Positions 8,669 through 20,314 of a stretch of DNA of 64,000 bases are shown here, piece after piece; the first letter of the stretch is position 1, and every line of letters starts with the position of its first letter. The DNA lies in the NCBI RefSeq assembly GCF_015101885.1, contig NZ_CP062941.1, positions 2,790,001 through 2,854,000 of the forward strand, given 5' to 3'. Under the pieces are notes generated by a model. It worked only from the letters and a program-made list of their open reading frames with translations, did no database searches and was not told where the DNA came from. The DNA comes from Massilia litorea. GTDB taxonomy: Bacteria > Pseudomonadota > Gammaproteobacteria > Burkholderiales > Burkholderiaceae_D. The position numbers and the translations under genes are program-made.

Positions 8669-8789
8669 GCGGCGCCCCGTCGCGACGCCCGTGTCCTCTG
8701 CCCGCGCAGAGGAGTGCGGCGTCAAATCCGGGCATTGAATCCGGTATCATCATCCTTCACTTTGCGAACAGGCCAACAAAGGATCCGCC

Positions 8790-9911
8790 ATGCCTATCAA
8801 AATCAGCCAGCATTTCGATTCCGGCGCCATCGAGGTGGTCGCCGCGGAGCACGCGAAACAGATCGACCTGAACCTGCGCCGCGACAACAATGCGGACATT
8901 CACCAGTGGTTCCACTTCCGCCTGCAGGGCGCGCGTGGCCAGGCCTGCACGATCCGTTTCCTGAATGCCGGCCAGGCAACCTATCCGAAGGGTTTCGAGG
9001 GCTACCAGGTCGCCGCGAGCTATGACACCGAGAACTGGTTCCGCGTGCCGACCAGCTTCGACGGCCAGGTCATGACGGTCAACCACACGCCTGAACTCGA
9101 CAGCATCTACTACGCCTATTTCGAGCCCTACACCTGGGAGCGCCACCTGCGCCTGCTGGGCGAAGTGGCGGAAAACCCGATCGCGCGCGTGCACGACATC
9201 GGCACCACGGTCGACGGCCGCGACATGAACCTGGTGGTGATCGGTAATCCGGCCGCCGAGAAAAAGATCTGGGTCATCGCGCGCCAGCACCCGGGTGAAA
9301 CGATGGCCGAATGGTTTGTCGAAGGCTTGATGGATGCATTGCTCGACGACGCCAACCCGATCGCGCGCAAGCTGTTGCAGCGCGCCGTGTTCTACATCGT
9401 GCCGAACATGAATCCGGACGGCTCGGTGCGCGGCAACCTGCGCACCAACGCCGCCGGCGCCAACCTGAACCGCGAGTGGATGACGCCTTCCCTGGAGCGC
9501 AGCCCGGAAGTGCTGTGCGTGAAGAACAAGATCCATGAAACCGGTGTCGACATGTTCTTCGACATCCACGGCGACGAGGCCCTGCCGTACAACTTCGTGG
9601 CCGGCAACGAAATGCTGGCCGATTTCACGCCCGAGCGCGAAGCGCGCCAGAAGGCCTTCGTGGCCCAGTACATGGCGGCCAGCCCCGACTTCCAGAACGT
9701 GTATGGCTATGCGGCCAGCAAGTACAACGAAGAACTGCTGACCCTGGCCTCGAAATACGTCGGCCACACTTTCAAATGCCTGTCGCTGACGCTGGAGATG
9801 CCGTTCAAGGACAATGCCGACCTGCCCAACAGCTACACCGGCTGGAACGGTGCGCGCAGTGCGGCCCTGGGTGCGGCGATCCTGCAGCCGATCCTGCAAT
9901 CGCTGGATTAA
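8790..9911 (+). CDS. M14 family zinc carboxypeptidase
   Basis: This 373-residue enzyme has a beta-sandwich-like N-terminal domain (about 1-120) followed by the M14 fold, as in cytosolic carboxypeptidase-like proteins. The zinc ligands are visible as His167 and Glu170 (RQHPGE) and His260 (DIHGDE). The catalytic Glu is probably Glu336 in LTLEMPF. The substrate-binding segments NMNPDG and NLNREW are also present. There is no signal peptide, so it should act in the cytosol and trim C-terminal residues from peptides or proteins. The CYTH gene begins 3 bases after its stop, which suggests one transcript. Confidence 0.9.
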   Translation: MPIKISQHFDSGAIEVVAAEHAKQIDLNLRRDNNADIHQWFHFRLQGARGQACTIRFLNAGQATYPKGFEGYQVAASYDTENWFRVPTSFDGQVMTVNHTPELDSIYYAYFEPYTWERHLRLLGEVAENPIARVHDIGTTVDGRDMNLVVIGNPAAEKKIWVIARQHPGETMAEWFVEGLMDALLDDANPIARKLLQRAVFYIVPNMNPDGSVRGNLRTNAAGANLNREWMTPSLERSPEVLCVKNKIHETGVDMFFDIHGDEALPYNFVAGNEMLADFTPEREARQKAFVAQYMAASPDFQNVYGYAASKYNEELLTLASKYVGHTFKCLSLTLEMPFKDNADLPNSYTGWNGARSAALGAAILQPILQSLD

Positions 9912-9914
9912 TCA

Positions 9915-10391
9915 GTGGGCGTAGAGATCGAACGCAAGTTCCTGGTGGCCAGCGATGGCTGGCGAGAGCTGGGCGAACCGGTGCTGCTGCGCCAGGGCTA
10001 TCTCAGCCTCGACCCGGCGCGCGTGGTGCGCGTCCGGATCGAGGGCGACAAGGCTTTTCTCACGATCAAAGGCAAGAGCCAGGGCGCCACACGCGGCGAA
10101 TGGGAATATCCGATTCCCCTCGCCGAGGCATCCGAGCTGCTGGACAGGCTGTGCCAGCCACCACTGATCGAGAAATATCGCCGACGTATCCTGGCCGGCG
10201 CCCACACCTGGGAAGTCGACGAATTCCTCGGCGCCAATGCCGGGCTGGTCGTGGCCGAGATCGAGCTGGCCAGCGAAGACGAGCCTTTCGACAGGCCGGA
10301 CTGGCTGGGAGCTGAAGTCACGCACGACGCCCGCTATTTCAATTCCAACCTGATTCGCCACCCGTATTCCTCGTGGAAGGTCCCCGCATGA
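9915..10391 (+). CDS. CYTH domain protein
   Basis: This 158-residue protein starts with GTG and shows the CYTH signature ExExK at Glu4, Glu6 and Lys8. The other charged tunnel-lining segments follow: RVRIEG, LTIKGK, WEYPI, IEKYRR and WEVDEF. CYTH enzymes are triphosphate tunnel metalloenzymes that hydrolyse triphosphates, for example inorganic triphosphate, using Mg or Mn. It sits between the carboxypeptidase and serine hydrolase genes with coupled spacing. The substrate is not determined by the sequence. Confidence 0.88.
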   Translation: MGVEIERKFLVASDGWRELGEPVLLRQGYLSLDPARVVRVRIEGDKAFLTIKGKSQGATRGEWEYPIPLAEASELLDRLCQPPLIEKYRRRILAGAHTWEVDEFLGANAGLVVAEIELASEDEPFDRPDWLGAEVTHDARYFNSNLIRHPYSSWKVPA

Positions 10392-11548
10392 CCCGCATGA
10401 CCCGGCGCAGTTCGCTTTTCCTCGGCATGGCAGCCTTGCTGGCAAGCGCCGGCCTCCATGCCGCCCAGCCCGCTGCACAGCCCGCAAGCTATTTCCCGCC
10501 GGCCGGAGAATGGGCGCGCAAGGCGCCCGCCGAGCTCGGCATGGACGCGGCGGCGCTGGCGGCCGCCCTCCAGTACGCGCAAGGCCATGAAACCGAACGC
10601 GCCGTCGACTTTTCCGACCAGGAAGCGACCTTCGGCAGCCGTCTCGGTTCGATGCCGACGCGCCGCGCGCACACGAATGGCGTCGTCATCTACAAGGGCT
10701 ATGTCGTGGCCGAGTTCGGCGATACGAACTTTGTCGACCCGACCTATTCGGTTGCGAAAAGCATGCTGTCGACCCTGGCCGGCGTGGCCCGGCGCGACGG
10801 ACGCATAGGCAAGCTGGACGAGCCGGTTGCCAGGCGCGTGAACGATGGCGGCTATGCGTCGGCCCAGAACGCGCCGATCACGTGGAAACACCACTTGCAG
10901 CAGGAAAGCGAGTGGCAAGGCAGCATGTGGGGCAAGAATGCCGATTTCATCGGCAAGGAGCAGTTCGGGGCGGGCGAGCGCAAGCCGCGCACGCCGGGCG
11001 CCCCAGGGACCTATTATGAATACAACGACGTACGCATCAACCGCTTCGCACTGTCGCTGCTGCGCGTGTTCGACAAGCCGCTGCCTGAAGTGTTCCAGGA
11101 GCAGGTGATGGACGTCATCGGCGCCTCGACCACCTGGAAGTGGGTGCCTTACACGAACAGTTATGTCGAACTGAACGGCAAGCAGGTGCCCTCGGTGAGC
11201 GGCGGCACGCGCTGGGGCGGCGGCATGTGGATCAATTCCTGGGACATGGCGCGCTTCGGCTACCTGTGGCTGCGTGGCGGCGCCTGGAACGGGCGCCAGG
11301 TGGTGCCGGCCGGGTATGTGAAGGAAGCCCTGACCCCGAGCGAGCACGGGCCGGACTACGGCTACCTGTGGTGGCTCAATACCAAGGGCAAGACCCTGCC
11401 GGGCCTGCCCACGAATGCCTTCGCCGCCCTGGGCGCGGGCAGCAACACGATCCTGGTGTCGCCGGACCACGACCTGGTGATCGTCTGGCGCTGGCATGGC
11501 GGCAATGTCGCCGAGTTCGGCAAGCGGGTGATCGCGGCGATACGGTGA
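10388..11548 (+). CDS. exported serine hydrolase, beta-lactamase/class C-like
   Basis: This is a 386-residue protein with an N-terminal export signal ending near LHAAQPA (about residue 25). The SxxK catalytic pair is Ser121 and Lys124 in YSVAKSM, and a YEYND segment near residue 213 is a candidate for the YxN motif. It belongs to the penicillin-binding-protein-like serine hydrolases; members include esterases and D-aminopeptidases. The chosen ATG overlaps the CYTH stop (ATGA) and has GGAAGG about 8 bases upstream. An in-frame GTG lies 15 bases earlier. It should act in the periplasm. A strong hairpin terminator follows. Confidence 0.83.
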   Translation: MTRMTRRSSLFLGMAALLASAGLHAAQPAAQPASYFPPAGEWARKAPAELGMDAAALAAALQYAQGHETERAVDFSDQEATFGSRLGSMPTRRAHTNGVVIYKGYVVAEFGDTNFVDPTYSVAKSMLSTLAGVARRDGRIGKLDEPVARRVNDGGYASAQNAPITWKHHLQQESEWQGSMWGKNADFIGKEQFGAGERKPRTPGAPGTYYEYNDVRINRFALSLLRVFDKPLPEVFQEQVMDVIGASTTWKWVPYTNSYVELNGKQVPSVSGGTRWGGGMWINSWDMARFGYLWLRGGAWNGRQVVPAGYVKEALTPSEHGPDYGYLWWLNTKGKTLPGLPTNAFAALGAGSNTILVSPDHDLVIVWRWHGGNVAEFGKRVIAAIR

Positions 11549-11563
11549 TTTCCGGCTATCGAT

Positions 11564-11592
11564 AAAAAAACGGCGCTCGAAGCGCCGTTTTT
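11564..11592. terminator. bidirectional intrinsic terminator
   Basis: A 7-bp perfect stem (CGGCGCT with AGCGCCG) and CGA loop is flanked by AAAAAAA on the left and TTTTT on the right. It can therefore end both the serine hydrolase transcript and the convergent DUF2863 transcript. Confidence 0.88.
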
Positions 11593-11614
11593 CATGGATG
11601 CCTGACAGGCACGA

Positions 11615-12877
11615 TCAGTGGAAGTGCTCGGTTCCCGTGGGCGTATCTTCCGGCATCTCGGCATGCACCAGCTCTCCGGTCGGATCGGCGAACAGCGGCG
11701 CGCCGCAGTCGTCGCAATACTCGGCGACATACAGCTCGTTGATGCGTTTGATGTGGGTGATGCCCGCTTCGTTCAGGTGGGCGATGATCTCGTTGATCGG
11801 GGTCAGCGGTGCCGGCAGCAAGCCGCCCGCGCCCGGTCCCTCCATCGGCGTGCCTTCCTCGTCTTCCTGGCCATACAGTGGCCAGACGATGCCGTACACG
11901 ACTTCGGCGCTCTGGCGCAGGGTAAAGCCGACGCGGTATTCGTCGATCTGGCCGTCGGCCGCTTCTTCGCCGAAGCCGGCGATCACGGCGCGCAGGTCCG
12001 AAGCTTCCAGGTCGAGCGTGTTGGTCAGATAGTGCACGGCGGCGCGGATCGAGATCGGGCGGATCGCCTTGTCGGCTTCGCGGCAGGCCACGTAATACGC
12101 TTCCGGCAGCAGCAGTTCGACGCCGCAGCCCGGCAGCAGGCGCGCCACGTTCGCGGTTGCCTGCTCGCGCCAGGCGGTGAGGGCGTTCGCGCGTTCCTTT
12201 TCGAAATCGATCTGGTGCTGCGCTTCCTGCCAGCGGAACAGCGGGGCGCCGACCGGGGCCACGATCGTCACCAGCAGGTAGCGGGTGTCGGCCAGGAAGG
12301 GTGCCGTTTCCGGCGCGCGGACCGCCGGCTTGATGCTCGCGCCCTTGTGCGCGGCCTGGGCCAGCTTGTGGGTCAGCGCATAGGTTTCGGCATGGGTGCG
12401 CGGCAACTGGTCGATCGCGTACAGCGTCGGCGCCATGGCCATCTGCGTGCCTTCGGCCAGCAGGTGGGCCGAGAAATGTGCGGACAGCGTGCTGAGCAAG
12501 TCCGCCGGGATCGTGCCCGAGCCGATCGAAAAACGCGTCCAGGCCAGGATCGGCGCCGCCACCAGCAAGGCCTGCCAGGTGACCTCGGCGCCATCGTTGG
12601 CCTGCTCGACCATCGTCGACGATTCGCTGACGGCCTCGACGCCATCCATCAGCACATCGTAGCCGGCAAGGTCGTCCTTGAACAGGGCGTTGAGTGCGGC
12701 GTCGATGCTTTCCTGGTGATTGGTCTTGAGCAGTTTCTGCAGCTGCGAGTCCAATTGGCGCTCCCAAGTGCGTTCTTCGACGCGGCTGGCAGACTGCACG
12801 ATGGCCTGGGCAATGCTGGAGAGACGCTGGCTTTCTGCGGAAAGTTTATTTGATGGATCTTTGGAGGGACGACGCAT
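11615..12877 (-). CDS. DUF2863 family protein
   Basis: This 420-residue soluble protein matches the DUF2863 family of betaproteobacteria, recognised from its overall sequence. An N-terminal helical region is followed by a long domain and a conserved end with YCDDCGAPLF, a CxxC pair that might bind metal, near residue 393. The function is unknown. I place the start at MRRPSKDPSN, which fits the usual basic N-terminus. A start 66 bases upstream is also open. It has its own transcript, convergent with the serine hydrolase operon. Confidence 0.8.
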   Translation of the reverse strand: MRRPSKDPSNKLSAESQRLSSIAQAIVQSASRVEERTWERQLDSQLQKLLKTNHQESIDAALNALFKDDLAGYDVLMDGVEAVSESSTMVEQANDGAEVTWQALLVAAPILAWTRFSIGSGTIPADLLSTLSAHFSAHLLAEGTQMAMAPTLYAIDQLPRTHAETYALTHKLAQAAHKGASIKPAVRAPETAPFLADTRYLLVTIVAPVGAPLFRWQEAQHQIDFEKERANALTAWREQATANVARLLPGCGVELLLPEAYYVACREADKAIRPISIRAAVHYLTNTLDLEASDLRAVIAGFGEEAADGQIDEYRVGFTLRQSAEVVYGIVWPLYGQEDEEGTPMEGPGAGGLLPAPLTPINEIIAHLNEAGITHIKRINELYVAEYCDDCGAPLFADPTGELVHAEMPEDTPTGTEHFH

Positions 12878-13189
12878 AGCGCTGAAGAGTCTCTTGTAAA
12901 TAGGTGAGGATCGAAAGGGCAGGATCGAACTGCGAGGGGCCATGATAAACCCTTATCCCCGGTATTGTAGTTGATTCGGCCACATGCCATGAACACAACG
13001 GGCGGGGTGGCCCTTGCAGCGGATGTGGTGTGCAGCTGACACTCGCGCTTGCCGCAGTGCATTGCCTCGATGGGCTGCCCATCAATACTTGCCAAATCCG
13101 TCAATAGAAATCATAATGCGAATCGTTCTCATTTCTTCTCCGGTTTCGCCAGACGCAGTTTCGCCACCGGAGGGGCAAACTTACCAGCG
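12878..13189. promoter_or_regulatory. divergent promoter region of DUF2863 and TonB receptor genes
   Basis: This region holds the promoters of the two divergent genes. The right third contains the Fur-box-like sequence and a GGAGGGG ribosome-binding site for the receptor. The rest shows no further gene, hairpin or repeat that I can support. Confidence 0.6.
13112..13130 (+). promoter_or_regulatory. Fur box upstream of TonB receptor
   Basis: The 19-base CATAATGCGAATCGTTCTC matches the classical Fur consensus (GATAATGATAATCATTATC) at 14 of 19 positions. It lies 60 bases before the chosen receptor start. This predicts repression when iron is sufficient, and supports a receptor start downstream of the box rather than the longer reading frame. 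Confidence 0.75.
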
Positions 13190-15529
13190 ATGACCATGAC
13201 CACGACAGCAAGCCCAGCAGTGCAGAGCGCCACCTCCTTCATCCGCAGCCGCAAGCACCCACGCGCCGCCGCGCCCGTGCTGACCGGTTCCGCGCTCGCC
13301 GTGCTGGCGACGCTGGCCTCGCCCCTGGCGCATGCCGACAGCGGCAACGACGAGATCGAGCAACCGGTCGCCAAGGTCGAAGTCACCGGCACCGCGCGCC
13401 GCGACGTCCAGGCCCCGGTCGCTTCGAGCTCGGACAAGTTCACGGCCGCGCTGCTCGATACGCCGAAGTCGGTCTCCGTCATCGGCCAGGAAGTGATCTC
13501 GCAAACGGCAGCCGTCTCGCTGACGGACGCGCTGCGTTCGGTGCCGGGCATCACCATCGGCGCGGGCGAGGGCGGCAACCCGGTGGGCGACAACGTTTTT
13601 ATCCGCGGCTACAACGCCCAGACCGACACCTATGTCGACGGCATCCGCGACTCGGGTTCGCAGTCGCGCGAAATCTTCAACCTGGAACAGATCGAAGTCG
13701 TGAAGGGTCCGAACTCGGCCTACGGCGGACGTTCCTCGGCCGGCGGCGGCATCAACCTGGTCAGCAAGTCGGCCCAGCTGGACAATTTCAATAACGCCAG
13801 CGTCGGCATCGGCACCGACAAATACCGCCGCGTCACCGGCGACATCAACCGCACGCTGGGCCAGAACGCCGCCTTCCGCCTGAACGTGATGGCGCACGAA
13901 GCGGACGTGGCCGGACGCGACGTCGTCGGCGGGGACCGCTGGGGCATCGCACCGACGATCACCTTCGGCCTGACCGGGCCGACCAAGGCCATCCTCAGCT
14001 ACTACCACATGCAGTCGAGCGAGATCCCGGACACCGGCATCCCGTTCAACAACCCGTTCACCACCGGCCCCAACGTCGCGAAAAACGGCAACGGCACGCC
14101 GTTCACTGTCGATCGCGAAACCTTCTACGGCCTGGCCAACCGCGACTTCCGCGACACCAGAACCGACATCGGCACGATCGACCTGCGCCACGATTTCGGC
14201 AATAACCTGGTGCTGCGCAACGTCACCCGCTATGGCAAGAGCAAGAACGACTTCGTCTGGACCCAGCCCGACGATTCGAAGGGCAACACGGTCCTCTACG
14301 GCACCGTCTGGCGCCGCGCCAACACCCGCGTCACCGACACGGAAACGATGGCGAACGCCACCAGCCTGACCGGCAAGCTGACGACCGGCACGATCAAGCA
14401 CAGCTTCAACACCGGCGTGGAAATCAGCCGCGAGTCGACCGAGCGCAGCAGCTACCTGTTCACGCCGGGCACCAACAATCCGCTGACCAAAACCTTCACC
14501 TGCCCGACCTCGGGCGCTGAAACGCTCTACAACTGCGCGCCCCTGAACAACCCGAATCCCTACGACCCGTGGGTAACCACGCGCAGCGTCTCGCCGGCGC
14601 TGACAAACGTGAAGACCAACACCCGCGCCGTCTATGGGTTCGACACCATCGAATTCAATCCGCAGTGGATGCTCAACGTCGGCGTGCGCTGGGATGAGTT
14701 CAGGACCGCGCTCGACACTGCGGCCGGCCCGACCACGGCCGCCACCCGCGCCCACGTCGATACCGATTTCACGACCTACCAGGCCGGCCTCGTCTACAAG
14801 CCAAGCGCCAACGGCAGCATCTATGTGTCGTACGCCACTTCGGCCACGCCGCCGGGCAACGATGGCGGCGACGGCCTCGACGCGCTGACGGTCGCCGTGC
14901 AGAACCTGCAGCCGCAGGAAAGCAAGAATTTCGAACTCGGCACCAAGTGGGAAGTGCTGAACAGCCGCCTGTCGCTGAACGCCGCCATCTTCCAGAGCAA
15001 GATGAACAATGCTCGCGTGACCGCGCCGGACGGGACCAGCCAGAACGTCGGCCGCAAGGAACTGAAGGGCCTGGAACTGGGCTTCTCGGGCAAGCTGACC
15101 AATGCCTGGCAAGTGTTCGGTGGTTATACCTACTTGGACGGCGTCGTGGCGGACAACGGCTACCTGAACGTCGGCACCACGGCCGCACCGAGCTATGTCG
15201 TGTCGCCGTATAACGGCAACGTGTTCCCGACCACGCCGAAGCACAGCGCCTCGCTCTGGACCTCGTACGCTTTCAACAAGAGTTTCAGCGCCGGCATCGG
15301 CATGAACTATGTCGACAAGGTCTACGCCAACATCAACAACACGAAATACGCGCCGAGCTACACCCGCTTCGATGCGATGGCCAGCTATAACCTGAACAAG
15401 AACGTGTCGTTCCAGCTGAACATCCAGAACCTGGGCGACAAGCTGTATTTCGACCGCGTGTCCTCGCCGCACTATGCCGGCGTGGGTGCGGGACGCTCGG
15501 CGAGCCTGACGGCGAACCTGAAGTTTTAA
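13190..15529 (+). CDS. TonB-dependent siderophore receptor
   Basis: This is a 779-residue outer-membrane receptor. It has an N-terminal signal ending near PLAHA, a TonB-box-like region around VAKVEVTGT, a plug domain of about 150 residues (TPKSVSVIGQEVI, then LRSVPGITIG and IRGYNA) and a 22-stranded barrel ending in a terminal Phe. Plug motifs such as QIEVVKGPNSAYGG and the TonB-dependent siderophore-receptor layout indicate ferric-siderophore uptake, catecholate-type by resemblance. I chose the ATG after GGAGGGG because the longer frame would begin upstream of the Fur box. A PiuC-type dioxygenase gene follows, a common pairing. Confidence 0.88.
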   Translation: MTMTTTASPAVQSATSFIRSRKHPRAAAPVLTGSALAVLATLASPLAHADSGNDEIEQPVAKVEVTGTARRDVQAPVASSSDKFTAALLDTPKSVSVIGQEVISQTAAVSLTDALRSVPGITIGAGEGGNPVGDNVFIRGYNAQTDTYVDGIRDSGSQSREIFNLEQIEVVKGPNSAYGGRSSAGGGINLVSKSAQLDNFNNASVGIGTDKYRRVTGDINRTLGQNAAFRLNVMAHEADVAGRDVVGGDRWGIAPTITFGLTGPTKAILSYYHMQSSEIPDTGIPFNNPFTTGPNVAKNGNGTPFTVDRETFYGLANRDFRDTRTDIGTIDLRHDFGNNLVLRNVTRYGKSKNDFVWTQPDDSKGNTVLYGTVWRRANTRVTDTETMANATSLTGKLTTGTIKHSFNTGVEISRESTERSSYLFTPGTNNPLTKTFTCPTSGAETLYNCAPLNNPNPYDPWVTTRSVSPALTNVKTNTRAVYGFDTIEFNPQWMLNVGVRWDEFRTALDTAAGPTTAATRAHVDTDFTTYQAGLVYKPSANGSIYVSYATSATPPGNDGGDGLDALTVAVQNLQPQESKNFELGTKWEVLNSRLSLNAAIFQSKMNNARVTAPDGTSQNVGRKELKGLELGFSGKLTNAWQVFGGYTYLDGVVADNGYLNVGTTAAPSYVVSPYNGNVFPTTPKHSASLWTSYAFNKSFSAGIGMNYVDKVYANINNTKYAPSYTRFDAMASYNLNKNVSFQLNIQNLGDKLYFDRVSSPHYAGVGAGRSASLTANLKF

Positions 15530-15571
15530 GGAAACGCGGCCCAGCCGCTCTCCTGGCCAAGTTTCACCCGG

Positions 15572-15607
15572 CCCTCCCTGCTTGAAGCGGGGAGGGTCGT
15601 GTTTTTT
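15572..15607 (+). terminator. hairpin between TonB receptor and dioxygenase
   Basis: A 10-bp stem (CCCTCCCTGC with GCGGGGAGGG, one T-G pair, loop TTGAA) is followed shortly by a run of six T. It lies only 18 bases before the dioxygenase start. Readthrough could set a lower level for the second gene. Confidence 0.7.
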
Positions 15608-15624
15608 GCGGAAGGGTAAGCACC

Positions 15625-16305
15625 ATGATGCTCCATATCCCTGGCGTACTGAGCCAGGAACAGGTCGCGCAGATGCGCCAGCGGTTGCGCGAGACCGACT
15701 GGATCGACGGCCGCGCCAGCGTCGGACCACAGGGCGCGCAAGTCAAACGCAACCGCCAGCTTGCCGAGGCTTCGCCGCTGGCGCTGGAACTCGGCCAGAT
15801 CGTCAGCGCCGCGCTGATGGCCAACCCGCTGTTCTTTTCCAGCGTCCTGCCGCTGCGCATCCTGGCGCCGTACTTCAACAGCTACGCCGGCGGGGAGCAT
15901 TACGGCCTGCACGTCGACGGCGCCATCCGCGCCCAGCGTCCCGGCCTGCCGGCGATCCGGGCCGACGTCTCGACCACCGTGTTCCTGAGCGAACCCGACG
16001 AGTACGAGGGCGGCGAGCTGGTCGTCGTGGATGCCTACGGCACCCATGAGGTCAAATTGCCGGCGGGCGACGCCATCGTCTATCCCTCGGGCAGCCTGCA
16101 CCAGGTGCTGCCGGTGACGACAGGCGAGCGTATCGCGTCCTTCCTCTGGACCCAGAGCATGGTGCGCGAGGACAGCAAGCGCGCGCTGCTGTTCGAGCTC
16201 GACACGAATATCCAGAAGCTGCGCGCGGCGCACGGCGAGTCCGAGGCCACGGTCGGGCTGACCGGGCATTATCACAACCTGCTCAGGATGTGGGCGGAGG
16301 TCTGA
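15625..16305 (+). CDS. piuC: PKHD-type Fe(II)/2-oxoglutarate dioxygenase, PiuC/YbiX family
   Basis: This 226-residue protein is close to Escherichia coli YbiX in length and layout. The iron ligands are His96, Asp98 (GLHVDG) and His159 (SGSLHQ). Arg169 (GERIASF) is placed to bind 2-oxoglutarate. Family members are iron-regulated hydroxylases encoded beside catecholate siderophore receptors, and their natural substrate is unsettled. The gene lies 95 bases after the TonB receptor stop, with AAGGGTAA before its ATG. It is probably co-expressed with the receptor under Fur control, reduced by the intervening hairpin. Confidence 0.9.
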   Translation: MMLHIPGVLSQEQVAQMRQRLRETDWIDGRASVGPQGAQVKRNRQLAEASPLALELGQIVSAALMANPLFFSSVLPLRILAPYFNSYAGGEHYGLHVDGAIRAQRPGLPAIRADVSTTVFLSEPDEYEGGELVVVDAYGTHEVKLPAGDAIVYPSGSLHQVLPVTTGERIASFLWTQSMVREDSKRALLFELDTNIQKLRAAHGESEATVGLTGHYHNLLRMWAEV

Positions 16306-16384
16306 GCCGAAGGGGGAGGGGCCTCTTGTTGCTTCGATAACCGATCCATGCGAGCATGCCCGGATCCAACCAGGAGCCATCCGC

Positions 16385-16918
16385 ATGCCGCAGCCCATCC
16401 TCGTGCCGCTCACCCTTGCCGACGCTGCATCGCTGTTCGATTTCGAAACGGAGAACCGCGCGTTTTTCGAAGCGACGATCAATGCGCGGCCTGCGTCCTA
16501 CTATTCCCCGGAGGGCGTGGCCGAGGCGATCGCGGAAGCGTGCACGGACGCGGACGGGGACCTCGGCTACCAGTTCCTGCTGAAGGAAGAAGACGGCCGC
16601 ATCGTCGCGCGGGCCAACCTGAGTGCCGTGAAACGCGCGCATTTCCAGTCGGCCGTGCTCGGCTACCGGGTGGCGCAAGCGGCCTGCGGCAAGGGTTATG
16701 CGAGCGAGGCGGTGCGCCAGGTGCTGGGCATCGCTTTCGGCGAGCTGGGACTGGCGCGCATCGAGGCCGACGTGCGCATCGACAACGCCGCATCGGCGCG
16801 CGTGCTGTTGCGCAATGGGTTCGTCCAGTTCGGGCATTCGCGGCGCAGCTTCGAGATGAAAGGCGTGTGGTACGACCGGCTGCATTTCGAATGCCATGCG
16901 CCATGCGCCGCCACGTAG
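16385..16918 (+). CDS. GNAT family N-acetyltransferase, RimJ/RimL-like
   Basis: This 177-residue protein has the GNAT acetyl-CoA pyrophosphate-binding loop in the segment RVAQAACGKGYASEAV (about residues 96-111). It ends with the helix DNAASARVLLRNGF and the strand region FEMKGVWYDRLHF typical of the RimJ/RimL group. These enzymes transfer an acetyl group from acetyl-CoA to an amino group, often a protein N-terminus or a small amine. The acceptor is unknown. A bidirectional terminator separates it from the convergent aconitase gene. Confidence 0.85.
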   Translation: MPQPILVPLTLADAASLFDFETENRAFFEATINARPASYYSPEGVAEAIAEACTDADGDLGYQFLLKEEDGRIVARANLSAVKRAHFQSAVLGYRVAQAACGKGYASEAVRQVLGIAFGELGLARIEADVRIDNAASARVLLRNGFVQFGHSRRSFEMKGVWYDRLHFECHAPCAAT

Positions 16919-16937
16919 GGTGGCATCGCAGTTAATT

Positions 16938-16975
16938 AAAAAGGGCTGGAACCCGTCAAGGTTCCAGCCCTTTTT
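16938..16975. terminator. bidirectional intrinsic terminator between GNAT and acnA genes
   Basis: A perfect 16-bp stem with loop CGTCAA reads AAAAAGGGCTGGAACC on the left arm and its complement on the right. A-rich and T-rich ends suit termination of both convergent transcripts. Confidence 0.93.
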
Positions 16976-17012
16976 GTCATCCGCAGCCCGCCGTGAAGCG
17001 GGCTTAGGACAA

Positions 17013-19721
<2,709 letters not shown>

Positions 19722-19795
19722 AAGCTCTCCTTCAGTGGGTTTCTTGTTATTGCTTCAATATACGAATATCGGGCAACGGGTAGGACGCCGCAGCG

Positions 19796-20314
19796 TCAGC
19801 TCTTCTTCAGTTCCGAAGCGGCGGCCACGACCGGCTTGGCCTGTTCGGCGTTCTTGCATTCGTTGGCCAGCTGGCGGTTCAGCCTCGAGTCGAGCAGGAT
19901 GCCCTTCGAAGGAATGCCGATCCAGATCAGGCGGAAATTGGTGTTCTCGAAACGCATCGCGCCGGTGGTCGTGCCGACGCGTTCCAGGCGGTGCAGGCGC
20001 TTCTTCCAGCGCAGGGCGATGTGCGAATCGTCGCCTTCGTTGGTATAGATCGTGACCTTGTTGTTCAGCTCGCAGCTGTACTCGGTGACCTTGGTGTCGG
20101 TGATGTCCGGTTCGGCTTCATCGGCCGGGGCCCAGTTGTCCTCGGCGGCGGCAGCTGCCTGCTTCGATTTCGGGGACGATTTCCTGGCCTTCAGGACGTC
20201 TTCGGCCTTCGGATGGTTTTTCTCGGGAGCTGCGAACGCGGGAGCGCTGCACAGACTAAAAGCCGCGAACGCGAAAGCGCCGGCGGCGAACAGGTGTTGA
20301 AGGGAGGTGGCCAT
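19796..20314 (-). CDS. small exported protein with MliC-like domain
   Basis: This is a 172-residue protein with a clear signal peptide cleaved after APAFA (about residue 29). A Lys/Ala-rich linker follows, then a domain of about 75 residues. The pattern YSCELNNKVTIY, RLERVGTTTGAMRFEN, LIWIGIPSKGILLDS resembles the MliC/PliC lysozyme-inhibitor fold. That match is by eye and tentative. The mature protein would be periplasmic or released. Its ATG shares one base with the stop of the CitE-like gene (TAATG), so the two are translationally coupled, which is unexpected for a TCA-cycle operon. I chose this start over a longer frame because the signal peptide begins here. Confidence 0.72.
   Translation of the reverse strand: MATSLQHLFAAGAFAFAAFSLCSAPAFAAPEKNHPKAEDVLKARKSSPKSKQAAAAAEDNWAPADEAEPDITDTKVTEYSCELNNKVTIYTNEGDDSHIALRWKKRLHRLERVGTTTGAMRFENTNFRLIWIGIPSKGILLDSRLNRQLANECKNAEQAKPVVAAASELKKS

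Noticed and set aside
13181..15730. 849-residue minus-strand reading frame opposite the TonB receptor
   Set aside because: It is an antisense frame of high-GC DNA with low-complexity sequence and no known fold; the plus strand encodes an intact receptor with signal peptide and terminal Phe.
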